A stretch of 64,000 bases of DNA from Streptomyces sp. Y2F8-2 (GCF_014905555.1 NZ_BNGS01000008.1:124001-188000), one strand, 5' to 3'. Shown: positions 16,865 to 26,443, counted from the stretch's first letter. Made by a program: numbers and translations. Notes: generated by a model from the sequence alone, not told the origin.

Positions 16865-18295
16865 TCAGACCCCCATCTCCCCCGCGATCCGCCCACTCCG
16901 CACAGCCGCCACCAGTTCCGCGTGATCCGCCTCCGTGCGGTCCGCGTATGCCACGGCGAAGGCCGCGGTCGCCTCGTCCAGTTCCTCGTTCTTGCCGCAG
17001 TAGCCCGAGATCAGGCGCGGGTCGACGCTGTGGCTGTGGGCGCGGGCCAGCAGCGCTCCGGTCATGCGGGCGTAGTCGTCTATCTGGTCGGCGGCCAGGG
17101 CCGCCGGGTCGACGCTGCCCTTGCGGTTGCGGAACTGCCGTACCTGGTAGGGGCGTCCGTCGACCGTCGTCCAGCCCAGCAGGATGTCGCTGACGACCTG
17201 CATGCGCTTCTGCCCCTGGACGACCCGGCGGCCTTCGTGGTCCACCTCCGGCACCGGGTGCCCGGACGTGGCCAGATGGGGCAGCAGGGCCGACGGGCGG
17301 GCCTCCTTGACCTGGAGGATCAGCGGTTCGCCTCGGTGGTCGAGAAGCAGCACGGCATAGGAGCGGGTGCCCACACTTCCCGTGCCGACGACGCGGAACG
17401 CCACGTCGTGCACCGCGTACCGGGCGAGGAGCGGGAGCCGGTCCTCGGGCAGCGTCGTCAGATACTCCTCCAGCGCCGCCGCGACCGACTCGGCCTCCGT
17501 GTCCGGTATGCGGCGCAGCACCGGCGGCGCGTCCACGAAGCGTCGGCCGCCGCCCTCGACCTGTTCCGTCGCCTTCGCCGCGAACCGCCCGCTCGTGTTG
17601 GCCCGTGCCTTCTCCGAGACCCGTTCCAGCGTGCCGAGCAGATCGTGGGCGTCCGTGTGGGAGACGAGTTCCTCGTCCGCGATCGCGTTCCAGGCGTCCA
17701 GGACCGGGAGCCTGGCCAGCAGGCGCATGGTGCGCCGGTAGGCGCCGGCCGCGTCGTGCGCCGCCTGACGGCACCGGTCCTCGTCGGCCCCGGCCTCACG
17801 GCCGGCGAGCACCAGTGAGGCGGCGAGCCGTTTGAGGTCCCACTCCCAGGGGCCGTGCACCGTCTCGTCGAAGTCGTTCAGGTCGATGACCAGGCCGCCG
17901 CGGGCGTCCCCGTACAGGCCGAAGTTCGCCGCGTGGGCGTCGCCGCAGATCTGGGCGCGGATGCCGGTCATCGGGGTGCGTGCGAGGTCGTAGGCCATGA
18001 GGCCCGCCGAGCCGCGCAGGAACGCGAAGGGTGTGGCCGCCATCCTGCCGACGCGTATGGGCGTGAGCTCGGGGAGGCGACCGCGGTTGGACTCCTCGAC
18101 GGCGGTGACCGCGTCCGGGCGGTCGGGGTCCAGCACCAGTTCCGCGTGAGCCCGGCGCCGTACCCGTGCGCGCAGTGCCTTGCCGTCCTCCTTCGGCGAG
18201 CCCTCGACCGGCCACCGCACGAAGCCGCGCACCGCGGAAATCCGGGCCTTCTGCCGTGGCTTGGCCGTCCCCGCCCCGGTCTCGACTTCGGTCAC
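16865..18295 (-). CDS. DUF2252 domain protein
   Basis: A 476-residue protein from GTG 18295 behind GGGGGAGG. It contains MTGIRAQICGDAHAANFGLYG and LVIDLNDFDETVHGPWEWDLKRLAASLVLAGR, which resemble the catalytic loop and metal-binding motifs of kinase-like phosphotransferase folds and define DUF2252. No signal peptide or membrane segment is seen. Its actual reaction is unknown. The 3' flank (16800-16860) is a C-rich tract with no gene. Confidence 0.88.
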   Translation of the reverse strand: MTEVETGAGTAKPRQKARISAVRGFVRWPVEGSPKEDGKALRARVRRRAHAELVLDPDRPDAVTAVEESNRGRLPELTPIRVGRMAATPFAFLRGSAGLMAYDLARTPMTGIRAQICGDAHAANFGLYGDARGGLVIDLNDFDETVHGPWEWDLKRLAASLVLAGREAGADEDRCRQAAHDAAGAYRRTMRLLARLPVLDAWNAIADEELVSHTDAHDLLGTLERVSEKARANTSGRFAAKATEQVEGGGRRFVDAPPVLRRIPDTEAESVAAALEEYLTTLPEDRLPLLARYAVHDVAFRVVGTGSVGTRSYAVLLLDHRGEPLILQVKEARPSALLPHLATSGHPVPEVDHEGRRVVQGQKRMQVVSDILLGWTTVDGRPYQVRQFRNRKGSVDPAALAADQIDDYARMTGALLARAHSHSVDPRLISGYCGKNEELDEATAAFAVAYADRTEADHAELVAAVRSGRIAGEMGV

Positions 18296-18506
18296 ACCGA
18301 TCGCCTCCCCCGCTGTCCATGCAGCCGTGTGAACATCAACTGCGGACGACCGTACAGGGCGGCCGTCGAGGCGCGTCAGAGCCTGTGGACAACTCCGCGG
18401 CTGTGGACGACGTCCGGCGTCGGCATCCGCCCGCTGCGCGGTGGCACACCCGTTGGGGCCGCCCTAGAGTGAAAACCCGCCCGTGCCCTGGGAAAGGGGT
18501 GTGGCC

Positions 18507-19502
18507 GTGAGCCAGTCCTCCGCGGAGCCGGTTTCCCAGTCGGTGCTCTCCCCGTTGACAGAGGCCGCGATCTTCCTGGTGGTGACGGTGGACCCGGGAA
18601 GCGAACCGGTCGTCCGCGGGTTGCTGGCCGATCTGAACGGGTTGCAGCGGGCCGTCGGTTTCCGTGCCACGCCCAGCGGAAGGCTCAGCTGTGTCACGGG
18701 CATCGGGTCCGACGTGTGGGACCGTCTGTTCTCCGGGCCGCGTCCCGCGGAGCTGCATCCCTTCCGTGAGCTGGCCGGCCCCGTGCACCGCGCGGTGGCC
18801 ACGCCCGGTGACCTGCTCTTCCACATCCGTGCCGCCCGCCTCGACCTGTGCTTCGCGCTGGCGGGCGAAATCATGGAACGTCTCCGCGGTGCCGTGACGG
18901 TGTGCGACGAGGTGCACGGGTTCAAGTACTTCGACGTGCGGGACCTGCTCGGTTTCGTCGACGGGACGGAGAACCCGGTCGGCCCGGCGGCGGGCGAGGC
19001 GGTTCTGGTCGGCGATGAGGATCCCCGCTTCGCGGGTGGAAGCTATGTGATGGTGCAGAAGTACCTCCACGATCTGCGGGCCTGGAACGCCCTTCCGGTG
19101 GAGGCCCAGGAGAGGGTGATCGGGCGTCGGAAGCTGTCCGACGTCGAACTCGACGACGAGGTGAAACCGGCCGACTCGCATGTCGCCCTGACCACGATCG
19201 TCGACCGCGACGGTACGAAGCACGAGATCCTGCGCGACAACATGCCTTTCGGCACCGTCGGCAAGGGCGAGTTCGGCACGTACTTCATCGGGTACGCCCG
19301 CACCCCGATGGTGCTGGAGACCATGTTGGAACGCATGTTCCTGGGCGCACCGCCGGCGGCCCACGACCGGATCCTGGACTTCTCCACACCGGTCACCGGA
19401 TCGCTGTTCCATGTACCCACCAGCGACTTCCTGGACAACCTGCCCGACCCGCCCGGCCCGCCGGACTCGCCCGACCCGCCCGCCCCGGCACCACGGGCAT
19501 AA
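18507..19502 (+). CDS. DyP-type heme peroxidase (class B-like)
   Basis: A 331-residue dye-decolorizing peroxidase from GTG 18507, chosen because GGAAAGGGG lies 7 bp upstream. It shows the family motif LLGFVDGTENP, the putative proximal-heme region DEVKPADSHVALTTI, and the distal-side arginine segment EILRDNMPFGTVGKGEFGTYFIGYARTP. There is no twin-arginine signal, so it is cytoplasmic. The C-terminal tail is a Pro/Asp-rich run (PPGPPDSPDPPAPAP) and does not look like the encapsulin-targeting peptide of DypB. A promoter region with a perfect DnaA box (18384-18392) separates it from the DUF2252 gene. Confidence 0.92.
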   Translation: MSQSSAEPVSQSVLSPLTEAAIFLVVTVDPGSEPVVRGLLADLNGLQRAVGFRATPSGRLSCVTGIGSDVWDRLFSGPRPAELHPFRELAGPVHRAVATPGDLLFHIRAARLDLCFALAGEIMERLRGAVTVCDEVHGFKYFDVRDLLGFVDGTENPVGPAAGEAVLVGDEDPRFAGGSYVMVQKYLHDLRAWNALPVEAQERVIGRRKLSDVELDDEVKPADSHVALTTIVDRDGTKHEILRDNMPFGTVGKGEFGTYFIGYARTPMVLETMLERMFLGAPPAAHDRILDFSTPVTGSLFHVPTSDFLDNLPDPPGPPDSPDPPAPAPRA

Positions 19503-20105
19503 GAGGCCCTTGTATGCGGCCGACGCCAGGCGGTGACAGCGTTGCGGCATCCGCCGAGCCGAGCCAGCCGTGCCGCGCCCCGTCACCGTCCGATCCCGAG
19601 GTGCTGTACATCACCGCCCATGCCACTGCCCACGACGTGAACTGCTACGTGGAACCGGAGTGGTCCAGTGGTGGCCGCCAGGGGACGACACGGATCGACG
19701 ACCACGGAAACCCGTTCCGACCAGCGGCAGTCAGGGCCGTCCCGTCTACGAGTACCCGGTCGGCGGCACCGAGTGGGTCGGCGTGACGGAGAACTGATTC
19801 CCTCCGCCTTCGGACACCGGGAAGGGCGGCGTAACCAAGGGGTTGCGTGTGCCTGATCGGCGGTTTCGGTGCTCCGGCAGAAGGCAGAACTGATGGCGCT
19901 TCAGGTGTTGGGAAGGACGGTGTGGCTCACAGCTGGAGCGGGGCCGGTTCGTGCCCGGCCGTCGGAGCCGTGTCACAGGGGTGCGACAGCGACGTCATGG
20001 ACGTGAGACAGCACCGAACCCACGGCCGGGAGTGCTCGTCATGGTGATCGTCGGCACCGCACTGCCTGGTGTCCCGTACCTGCCGCCCTGGAAGGGAAAA
20101 CCGTC
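19503..20105. other. 600-bp gene-poor stretch, possible decayed gene at 19514-19797
   Basis: No convincing intact gene is visible. Between 19514 and 19797 protein-like segments appear in different plus frames: VLYITAHATAHDVNCYVEP in one frame, then VYEYPVGGTEWVGVTEN in another, consistent with a frameshifted remnant. The rest (19800-20100) shows no good coding pattern and should hold the promoter of the downstream lipoprotein gene. Confidence 0.35.
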
Positions 20106-20819
20106 ATGAACCGTAGCCTGCGCACCGCCCTTGCCGTCACCGCCGCCCTCGGCGCGGGCCTCCTGATGACAGCGTGTGGGGGCGGCAACACGTCATCGGC
20201 GCCGTCCGCGTCGTCCAACACGACTGCCACCGCGGGCTCCTCGGCGGAATCCGGACAGGCGAGCCCGGCGACGTCCACCGCCGGCAACGCCGGGGGCACC
20301 GGCGGCGGCAACGGTTCCGGTGCTTCGAAGTCCTCCGGCGGCACGGTGGCGGGAAGCACCTCGTCGGGCAAGTCCGGTACGAACAGCAGCGGCACGGGCG
20401 GAGACAAGAGCGGCTACGGGCAGAGCTGCGGGACCAACGACATCTCCTGGAGCGTGACCTCTCAGACCCAGGCCGGCGGCTACTTCCTGATCAAGGGCAA
20501 GGCCAGGCCCGGCATCACCTGCGTCATGCCGGCCGCACTGCCGGTCGTGGCCTTCGGATCGGACGGAACGGCGGCGAAGCCCGCGGAACAGTCCGTGGGG
20601 CACGAGATCACGCTGCGCGCCGGGGTCACCGTCTACGCGGGTGTGAACCCGAAGACCACCAACCAGGACGGCGGCAAGGAACTGAACAGCCTCATCGTCT
20701 CCGTCAGCAACGGTGACCCGAACCCGGTGTCCTTGAACGTCGGCTCGTTCGTCGTCGACAAGCCGATCGTCACCAACTGGCACACGTCCGCCGCTGACGC
20801 AGTCCCCTTCTCGGACTGA
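20106..20819 (+). CDS. DUF4232-family secreted lipoprotein
   Basis: A 237-residue lipoprotein. Residues 1-24 are a lipoprotein signal ending in lipobox LMTAC with the lipidated cysteine at position 24. A long Ser/Thr/Gly linker (residues 25-100) follows, then a DUF4232 domain with GQSCGTNDISWSVTSQTQAGGYFLIKGKARPGITCVMPAALPVVAFGSDG. Two cysteines in that domain may form a disulfide. The start has GGAAGGG upstream. It acts outside the membrane; the binding partner is unknown. Confidence 0.9.
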   Translation: MNRSLRTALAVTAALGAGLLMTACGGGNTSSAPSASSNTTATAGSSAESGQASPATSTAGNAGGTGGGNGSGASKSSGGTVAGSTSSGKSGTNSSGTGGDKSGYGQSCGTNDISWSVTSQTQAGGYFLIKGKARPGITCVMPAALPVVAFGSDGTAAKPAEQSVGHEITLRAGVTVYAGVNPKTTNQDGGKELNSLIVSVSNGDPNPVSLNVGSFVVDKPIVTNWHTSAADAVPFSD

Positions 20820-21215
20820 GGCGGGCACCGCCAACCGCCGCAAGATCGAAAAAGTGGCTCGACACCGTCGCCTCGGCGGCGAACGCCCACGGCGCCGTAC
20901 CCCCGCCGCCACCCGACCCGAGAACCGAAAGCCTGGCCACCGACGGGCACCGACAGGCACGGACGGCCCCCGACCGTCTCCGACGGCCGGCCTGACACCG
21001 GCCGCACAGCCGCCCCCAGTCGACCCGGCCCCGGCAGCCGCAGCACAACAAGGACAGGCCCCGGCATGTGAGATAGCTCACGCGCCGGGGCCCCGTCGTA
21101 TGCCTTGACCAAGTTGTGCGATGTCTCACAGCCGACAACCGCCAACACAACGAGAAACGGGCCCCTGCCGTGACTTCCGTCACCGGCAGAGACCCGTTTC
21201 GTCGGTATCTCTCTG
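20820..21215. other. Intergenic region between the lipoprotein gene and tRNA-Leu
   Basis: No gene seen. It is Pro-codon-like GC-rich DNA without start/ribosome-site combinations; the right part contains the tRNA terminator described separately. Confidence 0.5.
21154..21200 (-). terminator. Hairpin downstream of tRNA-Leu
   Basis: GAAACGGG ... CCCGTTTC outer arms with inner GGCAG/CTGCC and GTGAC/GTCAC pairs around a GGAA loop form a long hairpin just after the tRNA 3' end, followed on the minus strand by TCGTTGTGTT. Confidence 0.6.
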
Positions 21216-21299
21216 TGCGCGAGGGGGGAGTTGAACCCCCACGCCCTTGCGGGCACTGGAACCTGAATCCAGCGCGTCTGCCTATTCCGCCACCCGCGC
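21216..21299 (-). tRNA. tRNA-Leu (anticodon CAG)
   Basis: The minus strand folds into an 84-nt class II tRNA: acceptor GCGCGGG pairs with CTCGCGC plus discriminator A, anticodon stem CTGGA/TCCAG encloses TTCAGGT giving CAG, a variable arm (TGCCCGCAAGGGCG) and a T arm GGGGG-TTCAACT-CCCCC. CCA is not encoded. Confidence 0.96.
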
Positions 21300-21301
21300 A
21301 T

Positions 21302-21978
21302 TGGGTGTGTCCTCCGGCTCCGGCCCTTTCGGCCCGGCGCCTTCCGACACCGAGAACATTAGCACGGTGGAGAGGGTCGGTTCACATCCCTTTCCCCCGG
21401 GGCCCCCGGCCCCGCCCCGGAAACCCCCTCCCGACCAGCGACATCCCCGAGCCTCCGGCTCCCGGCCCGGCCCGGCCCGCACACCTGCCCCCACCCACCA
21501 CCACCCACGGATCCGATCCCGACAAGGAACACCCGACACCCGGCACCCGACACCGGAGACCCGACACCCGATTCCAGATACCGAACATCCGGCACCCCTC
21601 CACCCCATCCCCGCCTCGCCCCGCCCCACCCCCGCCGCCCCCAACGTCTCAAGGCGTGTCTGTTCACGTATCAACCTCGTACCGGTCCCGCCCATCTCTC
21701 CGGGAGGCGGCGGGGTCCACAGCCGGGTGCGGGACACTGGTCTGCGGCCGCCTCTACGATCCATGGCGGGAGTACCACCGCGGAGTGCTCCGAGGAGTAC
21801 GTCAAGGAGTACGCCCGGAAGGTGTTCGAAGGGGCCGTCCGGAGGGAAACCCGGAGGCGTCGACACCCGTCGACAGGGCCGATGGGGGGAACCAGCCGAT
21901 TTTCCGGCGCGTGGATACGATCAGTAAGCAGTACCAGGTAAGCAGTACACAGGACGGCAACGACGGAGGAGGTGCCCC
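21302..21978. other. 680-bp gene-free stretch upstream of fhaA
   Basis: No gene is supported. At 21520-21600 the sequence is a run of imperfect ACCCGACACC/ACCCGGCACC units. The right end is the fhaA promoter region and includes an 11-bp direct repeat described separately. Confidence 0.55.
21924..21948 (+). repeat. Tandem GTAAGCAGTAC repeat in the fhaA leader
   Basis: GTAAGCAGTAC is found at 21924-21934 and again at 21938-21948 (14-bp period), 30 bp before the fhaA ATG. A protein-binding site or a leader RNA element is possible. Confidence 0.5.
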
Positions 21979-22824
21979 ATGGGAGTCCTGAAGAAGTTCG
22001 AGCAACGTCTCGAAGGTCTGGTCAACGGCACCTTCGCCAAGGTCTTCAAGTCCGAGGTCCAGCCCGTGGAGATCGCCGGCGCGCTCCAGCGCGAGTGCGA
22101 CAACAACGCGACCATCTGGAACCGCGACCGTACCGTCGTCCCCAACGACTTCATCGTGGAGCTGAGCGCGCCGGACCACGAGCGCCTCAGCCCGTACTCC
22201 GGCCAGCTCGGCGACGAGCTCGCCGGCATGGTGCGCGAGTACGCCAAGCAGCAGCGCTACACCTTCATGGGCCCCATCAAGGTGCACCTGGAGAAGGCCG
22301 ACGACCTCGACACCGGTCTGTACCGGGTGCGCAGCCGTACGCTCGCCTCCTCCACCAACCAGCAGGCCCCCGCGCAGGGCGGCGCCTCCGGGCGCCCCGG
22401 CGGTTACGGCTACCCGCCCGCCGCCCAGCCGGCGGGCGCTCCGCCCATGCCGTCCGCGCCGCCGCCCGGCGCGCGCCCCGGCGGATACGGCTACCCGCAG
22501 GCCGCCGGACAGCGTCCCGGTGCCGCTCCGGCGTCCGGTGGGCGCACCCGCTACTGGATCGAGATCAACGGCACCCGCCATCAGATCTCCCGCCCGACGC
22601 TGGTGCTGGGGCGCAGCACCGACGCCGACGTGCGGATCGACGACCCCGGCGTCTCCCGCCGGCACTGTGAGATCCGGACCGGAACGCCCTCGACGATCCA
22701 GGATCTCGGCTCCACCAACGGCATCGTGGTGGACGGGCAGCACACCACCCGCGCTACGCTCCGCGACGGCTCGCGGATCGTCGTGGGCAGCACCACCGTT
22801 ATCTATAGGCAAGCCGAAGGGTGA
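21979..22824 (+). CDS. fhaA: FhaA: DUF3662 and FHA domain protein
   Basis: 281 residues. Residues 1-115 are the DUF3662 domain (MGVLKKFEQRLEGLVNGTFAKVFKSEVQPVEIAGALQRECDNNA), then a Gly/Pro/Tyr-rich linker with repeated GGYGYP units, then a C-terminal FHA domain (residues ~195-281) with LVLGRSTDADVRIDDPGVSRRHCEIR and DLGSTNGIVVDGQ, the phosphothreonine-binding residues being present. It starts at ATG 21979 behind GGAGGAGG. It is the first gene of the cell-wall/phosphosignalling cluster, where FhaA-type proteins bind phosphorylated MurJ-like partners or PknB substrates. Confidence 0.95.
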   Translation: MGVLKKFEQRLEGLVNGTFAKVFKSEVQPVEIAGALQRECDNNATIWNRDRTVVPNDFIVELSAPDHERLSPYSGQLGDELAGMVREYAKQQRYTFMGPIKVHLEKADDLDTGLYRVRSRTLASSTNQQAPAQGGASGRPGGYGYPPAAQPAGAPPMPSAPPPGARPGGYGYPQAAGQRPGAAPASGGRTRYWIEINGTRHQISRPTLVLGRSTDADVRIDDPGVSRRHCEIRTGTPSTIQDLGSTNGIVVDGQHTTRATLRDGSRIVVGSTTVIYRQAEG

Positions 22825-22834
22825 AGCGGGGGCA

Positions 22835-23347
22835 ATGTCAGAGCTGACCCTCACGGTCATGCGGCTGGGTTTCCTGGCCGTACTGTGGCTGTTCGTGATC
22901 GTGGCCGTGCAGGTCATCAGGAGCGACCTGTTCGGTACGCGGGTCACCCAGCGCGGCGCGCGTCGCGAGGCCGCACGGCCGCAGCAGACCGCCCGCCAGG
23001 CGGCGCCCCCGCCGCAGCGCCAGCAGCCGGGCGGCGGGCGGCAGCGCCGCGGGGCGCCCACCAAGCTGGTCGTCTCCGAGGGCTCGCTGACCGGGACCAC
23101 GGTCGCGCTGCAGGGGCAGACCATCACGCTCGGCCGTGCCCATGACAGCACGATCGTGCTGGACGACGACTACGCCTCCAGCCGGCACGCCAGGATCTAC
23201 CCCGACCGCGACGGCCAGTGGATCGTCGAGGACCTCGGGTCCACCAACGGCACGTACCTCGACCGGACCCGGCTGACGTCCCCCACACCGATTCCGCTGG
23301 GCGCGCCGATCCGCATCGGCAAGACCGTCATCGAGCTGCGGAAGTAG
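22835..23347 (+). CDS. fhaB: FhaB: membrane-anchored FHA domain protein
   Basis: 170 residues, begun at ATG 22835 (MSELTLTVMRLGFLAVLWLFVIVAVQVIRSDLFG), which gives an N-terminal transmembrane helix. A Gln/Arg/Pro linker and a C-terminal FHA domain (ITLGRAHDSTIVLDDDYASSRHARIY, EDLGSTNGTYLDRTRL) follow. It likely docks phosphorylated proteins at the inner membrane face, such as FtsW/RodA-associated partners. It is 10 bp downstream of fhaA and in the same operon as pstP. Confidence 0.94.
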   Translation: MSELTLTVMRLGFLAVLWLFVIVAVQVIRSDLFGTRVTQRGARREAARPQQTARQAAPPPQRQQPGGGRQRRGAPTKLVVSEGSLTGTTVALQGQTITLGRAHDSTIVLDDDYASSRHARIYPDRDGQWIVEDLGSTNGTYLDRTRLTSPTPIPLGAPIRIGKTVIELRK

Positions 23348-23437
23348 TACGACAATGAGCGAGCGGAGCGAGCACGCAGCGGTGGCTTCCACCCAGGGCC
23401 CCGGCGCGCTCCCGACCGGAGGGTGGGCACCGTGCGG

Positions 23438-24979
23438 ATGTACCCGGAGCCGACGGGCGAGGTGCGCATGAGTCTCTCACTGCGCTTCGCCGCCGGATCG
23501 CACAAAGGCATGATCCGCGAGGGCAACGAGGACTCCGGTTACGCCGGTCCGCGCCTGCTCGCGATCGCCGACGGGATGGGCGGCCAGGCCGCCGGCGAGG
23601 TCGCCTCGTCCGAGGTGATCTCCACCATCGTCGCACTCGACGACGACATCCCCGGCTCCGACATCCTCACCTCGCTCGGCACAGCGGTGCAGCGCGCCAA
23701 CGACCAGCTGCGGGCGATGGTCGAGGAGGACCCCCAGCTCGAGGGCATGGGGACCACGCTCACCGCGCTGCTGTGGACCGGTCAGCGGCTCGGCCTGGTC
23801 CACGTCGGCGACTCCCGCGCGTACCTGCTGCGGGACGGCGTCCTCACTCAGATCACCCAGGACCACACCTGGGTGCAGCGGCTCGTCGACGAGGGCCGCA
23901 TCACCGAGGAGGAGGCCACCACCCACCCGCAGCGGTCCCTGCTGATGCGTGCGCTGGGCAGCGGCGACCACGTCGAGCCGGACCTGTCCATCCGTGAGGT
24001 GCGCGCCGGCGACCGGTACCTGATCTGTTCCGACGGGCTGTCGGGGGTGGTCTCCCACCAGACGCTGGAGGAGACCCTCGCCAGCTACCACGGCCCCGAG
24101 GAGACCGTGCAGGCGCTGATCGAGCTGGCGCTGCGCGGTGGCGGCCCCGACAACATCACGGTCATCGTGGCCGACGTACTCGACCTGGACACCGGGGACA
24201 CCCTCGCCGGGCACCTGTCCGACACGCCGGTCGTGGTGGGAGCGGTCGCCGAGAACCAGAACCACCTGCACGACAACGGCATCATGCAGACGCCCGCGGG
24301 CCGCGCCGCCGGCCTGGGCCGCCACGCGGCCCGGCAGGGCGGCGGGGGCGAGTTCGGGCCGCCCGGCAGCGGCGACACCACCGGGTACATCCCGGCGGGC
24401 AGCTTCGGCGACTACACCGACGAGGACTTCGTCAAGCCGAGGAAGGGCCGCAGGTGGCTGAAGAGATCGTTCTACACGGTCCTCGCGCTCGCCGTCATCG
24501 GCGGCGGCTGCTACGGCGCCTACCGGTGGACGCAGACGCAGTACTACGTCGGTGCCAACGGTGAACACGTCGCGCTGTACCGCGGCATCAGCCAGGACCT
24601 GGCGTGGGTGTCGCTGTCCAAGGTGGAGAAGGACCACCCGGAGATCGAACTCAAGTACCTGCCGCCGTACCAGCAGAAGCAGGTCAAGGCGACCATCGCC
24701 GAGGGCGGTCTGCAGCAGGCCCAGTCGAAGATCTCCGAGCTGGCCGTGCAGGCGTCCGCGTGCAGGAAGGACGTCGAACGCCGCACCGCGGAGTCCAAGA
24801 ACACCCCCAAGCCCGGCAGCACCACGGGAACCGCGAGCAACTCCCCGACGTCCAAGGCCTCGCCGACTCCGAACCCCTCGGCGTCGGCGTCCAAGACCCA
24901 GACCGCACCCACTCCCACACCCGGCCCCAGCCTCTCGGAGCAAGAGCAGAAGGTCGTCTCACTGTGCGGTAAGCAGTAA
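23438..24979 (+). CDS. pstP: PP2C-family serine/threonine phosphatase, membrane anchored
   Basis: 513 residues from ATG 23438 (MYPEPTGEVRMSLSLRFAAGSHKGMIREGNEDSGYAG). GTG 23432 and ATG 23468 are alternatives. The PP2C domain holds the metal-binding motifs IADGMGG, GTTLTALLWTG, HVGDSRAYLLRDG, SLLMRALGSGD and CSDGLSGVV...GGPDNITVIVAD. One transmembrane helix (FYTVLALAVIGGGCYGAYRW) is followed by an extracellular region ending in a Thr/Pro/Ser-rich tail. It reverses phosphorylation by PknB, encoded three genes downstream. Confidence 0.95.
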   Translation: MYPEPTGEVRMSLSLRFAAGSHKGMIREGNEDSGYAGPRLLAIADGMGGQAAGEVASSEVISTIVALDDDIPGSDILTSLGTAVQRANDQLRAMVEEDPQLEGMGTTLTALLWTGQRLGLVHVGDSRAYLLRDGVLTQITQDHTWVQRLVDEGRITEEEATTHPQRSLLMRALGSGDHVEPDLSIREVRAGDRYLICSDGLSGVVSHQTLEETLASYHGPEETVQALIELALRGGGPDNITVIVADVLDLDTGDTLAGHLSDTPVVVGAVAENQNHLHDNGIMQTPAGRAAGLGRHAARQGGGGEFGPPGSGDTTGYIPAGSFGDYTDEDFVKPRKGRRWLKRSFYTVLALAVIGGGCYGAYRWTQTQYYVGANGEHVALYRGISQDLAWVSLSKVEKDHPEIELKYLPPYQQKQVKATIAEGGLQQAQSKISELAVQASACRKDVERRTAESKNTPKPGSTTGTASNSPTSKASPTPNPSASASKTQTAPTPTPGPSLSEQEQKVVSLCGKQ

Positions 24980-25006
24980 GCAAGCCGTGAGGGGCCCTGT
25001 CACACC

Positions 25007-26443
25007 ATGAGCAGCAGTACGAACACGTCGACGCACCACACGTCCACGATCGGCGCGATCGGCACACCGAGCCGCCGCAACACCGAGCTGGCACTGCTGG
25101 TGTTCGCCGTCGTCATCCCGGTGTTCGCCTACGCCAATGTGGGCCTCGCCATCAACAGCAAGGTGCCGCCCGGCCTGCTGAGCTACGGTGTCGGCCTCGG
25201 CCTGCTGGCCGGCGTCGGCCATCTCGTCGTACGGAAGTTCGCTCCGTATGCCGATCCGTTGCTGCTGCCGCTGGCGACGCTGCTCAACGGCCTGGGTCTG
25301 GTGGTGATCTGGCGGCTCGACCAGTCCAAGCTGCTGCAGTCCATCAAGCAGGCCGGCAACGCGGCGCCCCGCCAGCTGATGTACACGGCGCTGGGCATCG
25401 CGCTGTTCGTCGCCGTGCTGGTCTTCCTCAAGGACCACCGGGTCCTGCAGCGCTACACCTACATCTCCATGGTCGCGGCGCTGGTGCTGCTGATCCTGCC
25501 GCTCATCCCGGGCCTCGGCGCCAACATCTACGGCGCGAAGATCTGGATCCACGTCGGCAGCTTCTCCATCCAGCCCGGTGAGTTCGCGAAGATCGTCCTC
25601 GCGGTGTTCTTCGCCGGCTACCTGATGGTCAAGCGCGACGCGCTCGCCCTGGCCAGCCGCCGCTTCATGGGCCTGTACCTGCCGCGCGGCCGCGACCTCG
25701 GACCGATCCTCGTCGTCTGGGCGATCTCGATCCTCATCCTGGTCTTCGAGACCGACCTCGGTACGTCGCTGCTGTTCTTCGGAATGTTCGTCGTCATGCT
25801 GTACGTCGCCACCGAGCGGACCAGCTGGATCGTCTTCGGTCTGCTGATGTCCGCGGTCGGCGCCGTCGGCGTGGCCAGCATCGAGCCGCACGTGAAGATG
25901 CGCGTCCAGGCGTGGCTCGACCCGATGAAGGAGTACACGCTCAGCCGCCAGGGCGTAGGCGGCCACTCCGAGCAGCTGCAGCAGGCCCTGTGGGCGTTCG
26001 GCTCCGGCGGCACCCTCGGCACCGGCCTCGGCCAGGGCCACTCCGACCTGATCCGGTTCGCCGCCAACTCCGACTTCGTCCTCGCCACCTTCGGCGAGGA
26101 GCTGGGCCTGGCCGGCATCATGGCGATCCTGCTGATCTACGGCCTGATCGTGGAGCGCGGCGTCCGCACCGCCCTCGCCGCCCGCGACCCGTTCGGCAAA
26201 CTGCTGGCCGTCGGCCTGTCCGGCGCGTTCGCGCTGCAGGTCTTCGTGGTCGCCGGCGGTGTGATGGGGCTCATCCCGCTGACCGGTATGACGATGCCCT
26301 TCCTGGCGTACGGCGGTTCCTCCGTGATCGCCAACTGGGCCCTGATCGGCATCCTGCTGCGCATCAGCGACACCGCGCGCCGCCCGGCCCCCGCCCCCGC
26401 CCCCAACCCCGACGCCGAGATGACCCAGGTGGTCCGACCGTGA
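25007..26443 (+). CDS. rodA: SEDS-family peptidoglycan polymerase (FtsW/RodA/SpoVE)
   Basis: 478 residues with about ten transmembrane helices. SEDS motifs are present: GAKIWIHVGSFSIQPGEFAKIVLAVFFAGYL, EPHVKMRVQAWLDP...GVGGHSEQLQQALWAFGSGGTLGTGLGQGHS, and AFALQVFVVAGGVMGLIPLTGMTMPFLAYGGSSVIANW. It polymerises lipid II glycan strands with a partner class B penicillin-binding protein, here the next gene. The 3' end overlaps the pbpA start (GTGA). The gene symbol is a family assignment; FtsW is excluded only by context. Confidence 0.94.
   Translation: MSSSTNTSTHHTSTIGAIGTPSRRNTELALLVFAVVIPVFAYANVGLAINSKVPPGLLSYGVGLGLLAGVGHLVVRKFAPYADPLLLPLATLLNGLGLVVIWRLDQSKLLQSIKQAGNAAPRQLMYTALGIALFVAVLVFLKDHRVLQRYTYISMVAALVLLILPLIPGLGANIYGAKIWIHVGSFSIQPGEFAKIVLAVFFAGYLMVKRDALALASRRFMGLYLPRGRDLGPILVVWAISILILVFETDLGTSLLFFGMFVVMLYVATERTSWIVFGLLMSAVGAVGVASIEPHVKMRVQAWLDPMKEYTLSRQGVGGHSEQLQQALWAFGSGGTLGTGLGQGHSDLIRFAANSDFVLATFGEELGLAGIMAILLIYGLIVERGVRTALAARDPFGKLLAVGLSGAFALQVFVVAGGVMGLIPLTGMTMPFLAYGGSSVIANWALIGILLRISDTARRPAPAPAPNPDAEMTQVVRP

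Noticed and set aside
21302..21978. Protein-coding gene in the fhaA upstream region
   Set aside because: The open frames are Pro/Thr/Arg low-complexity translations of the repeats and have no start with a ribosome site.
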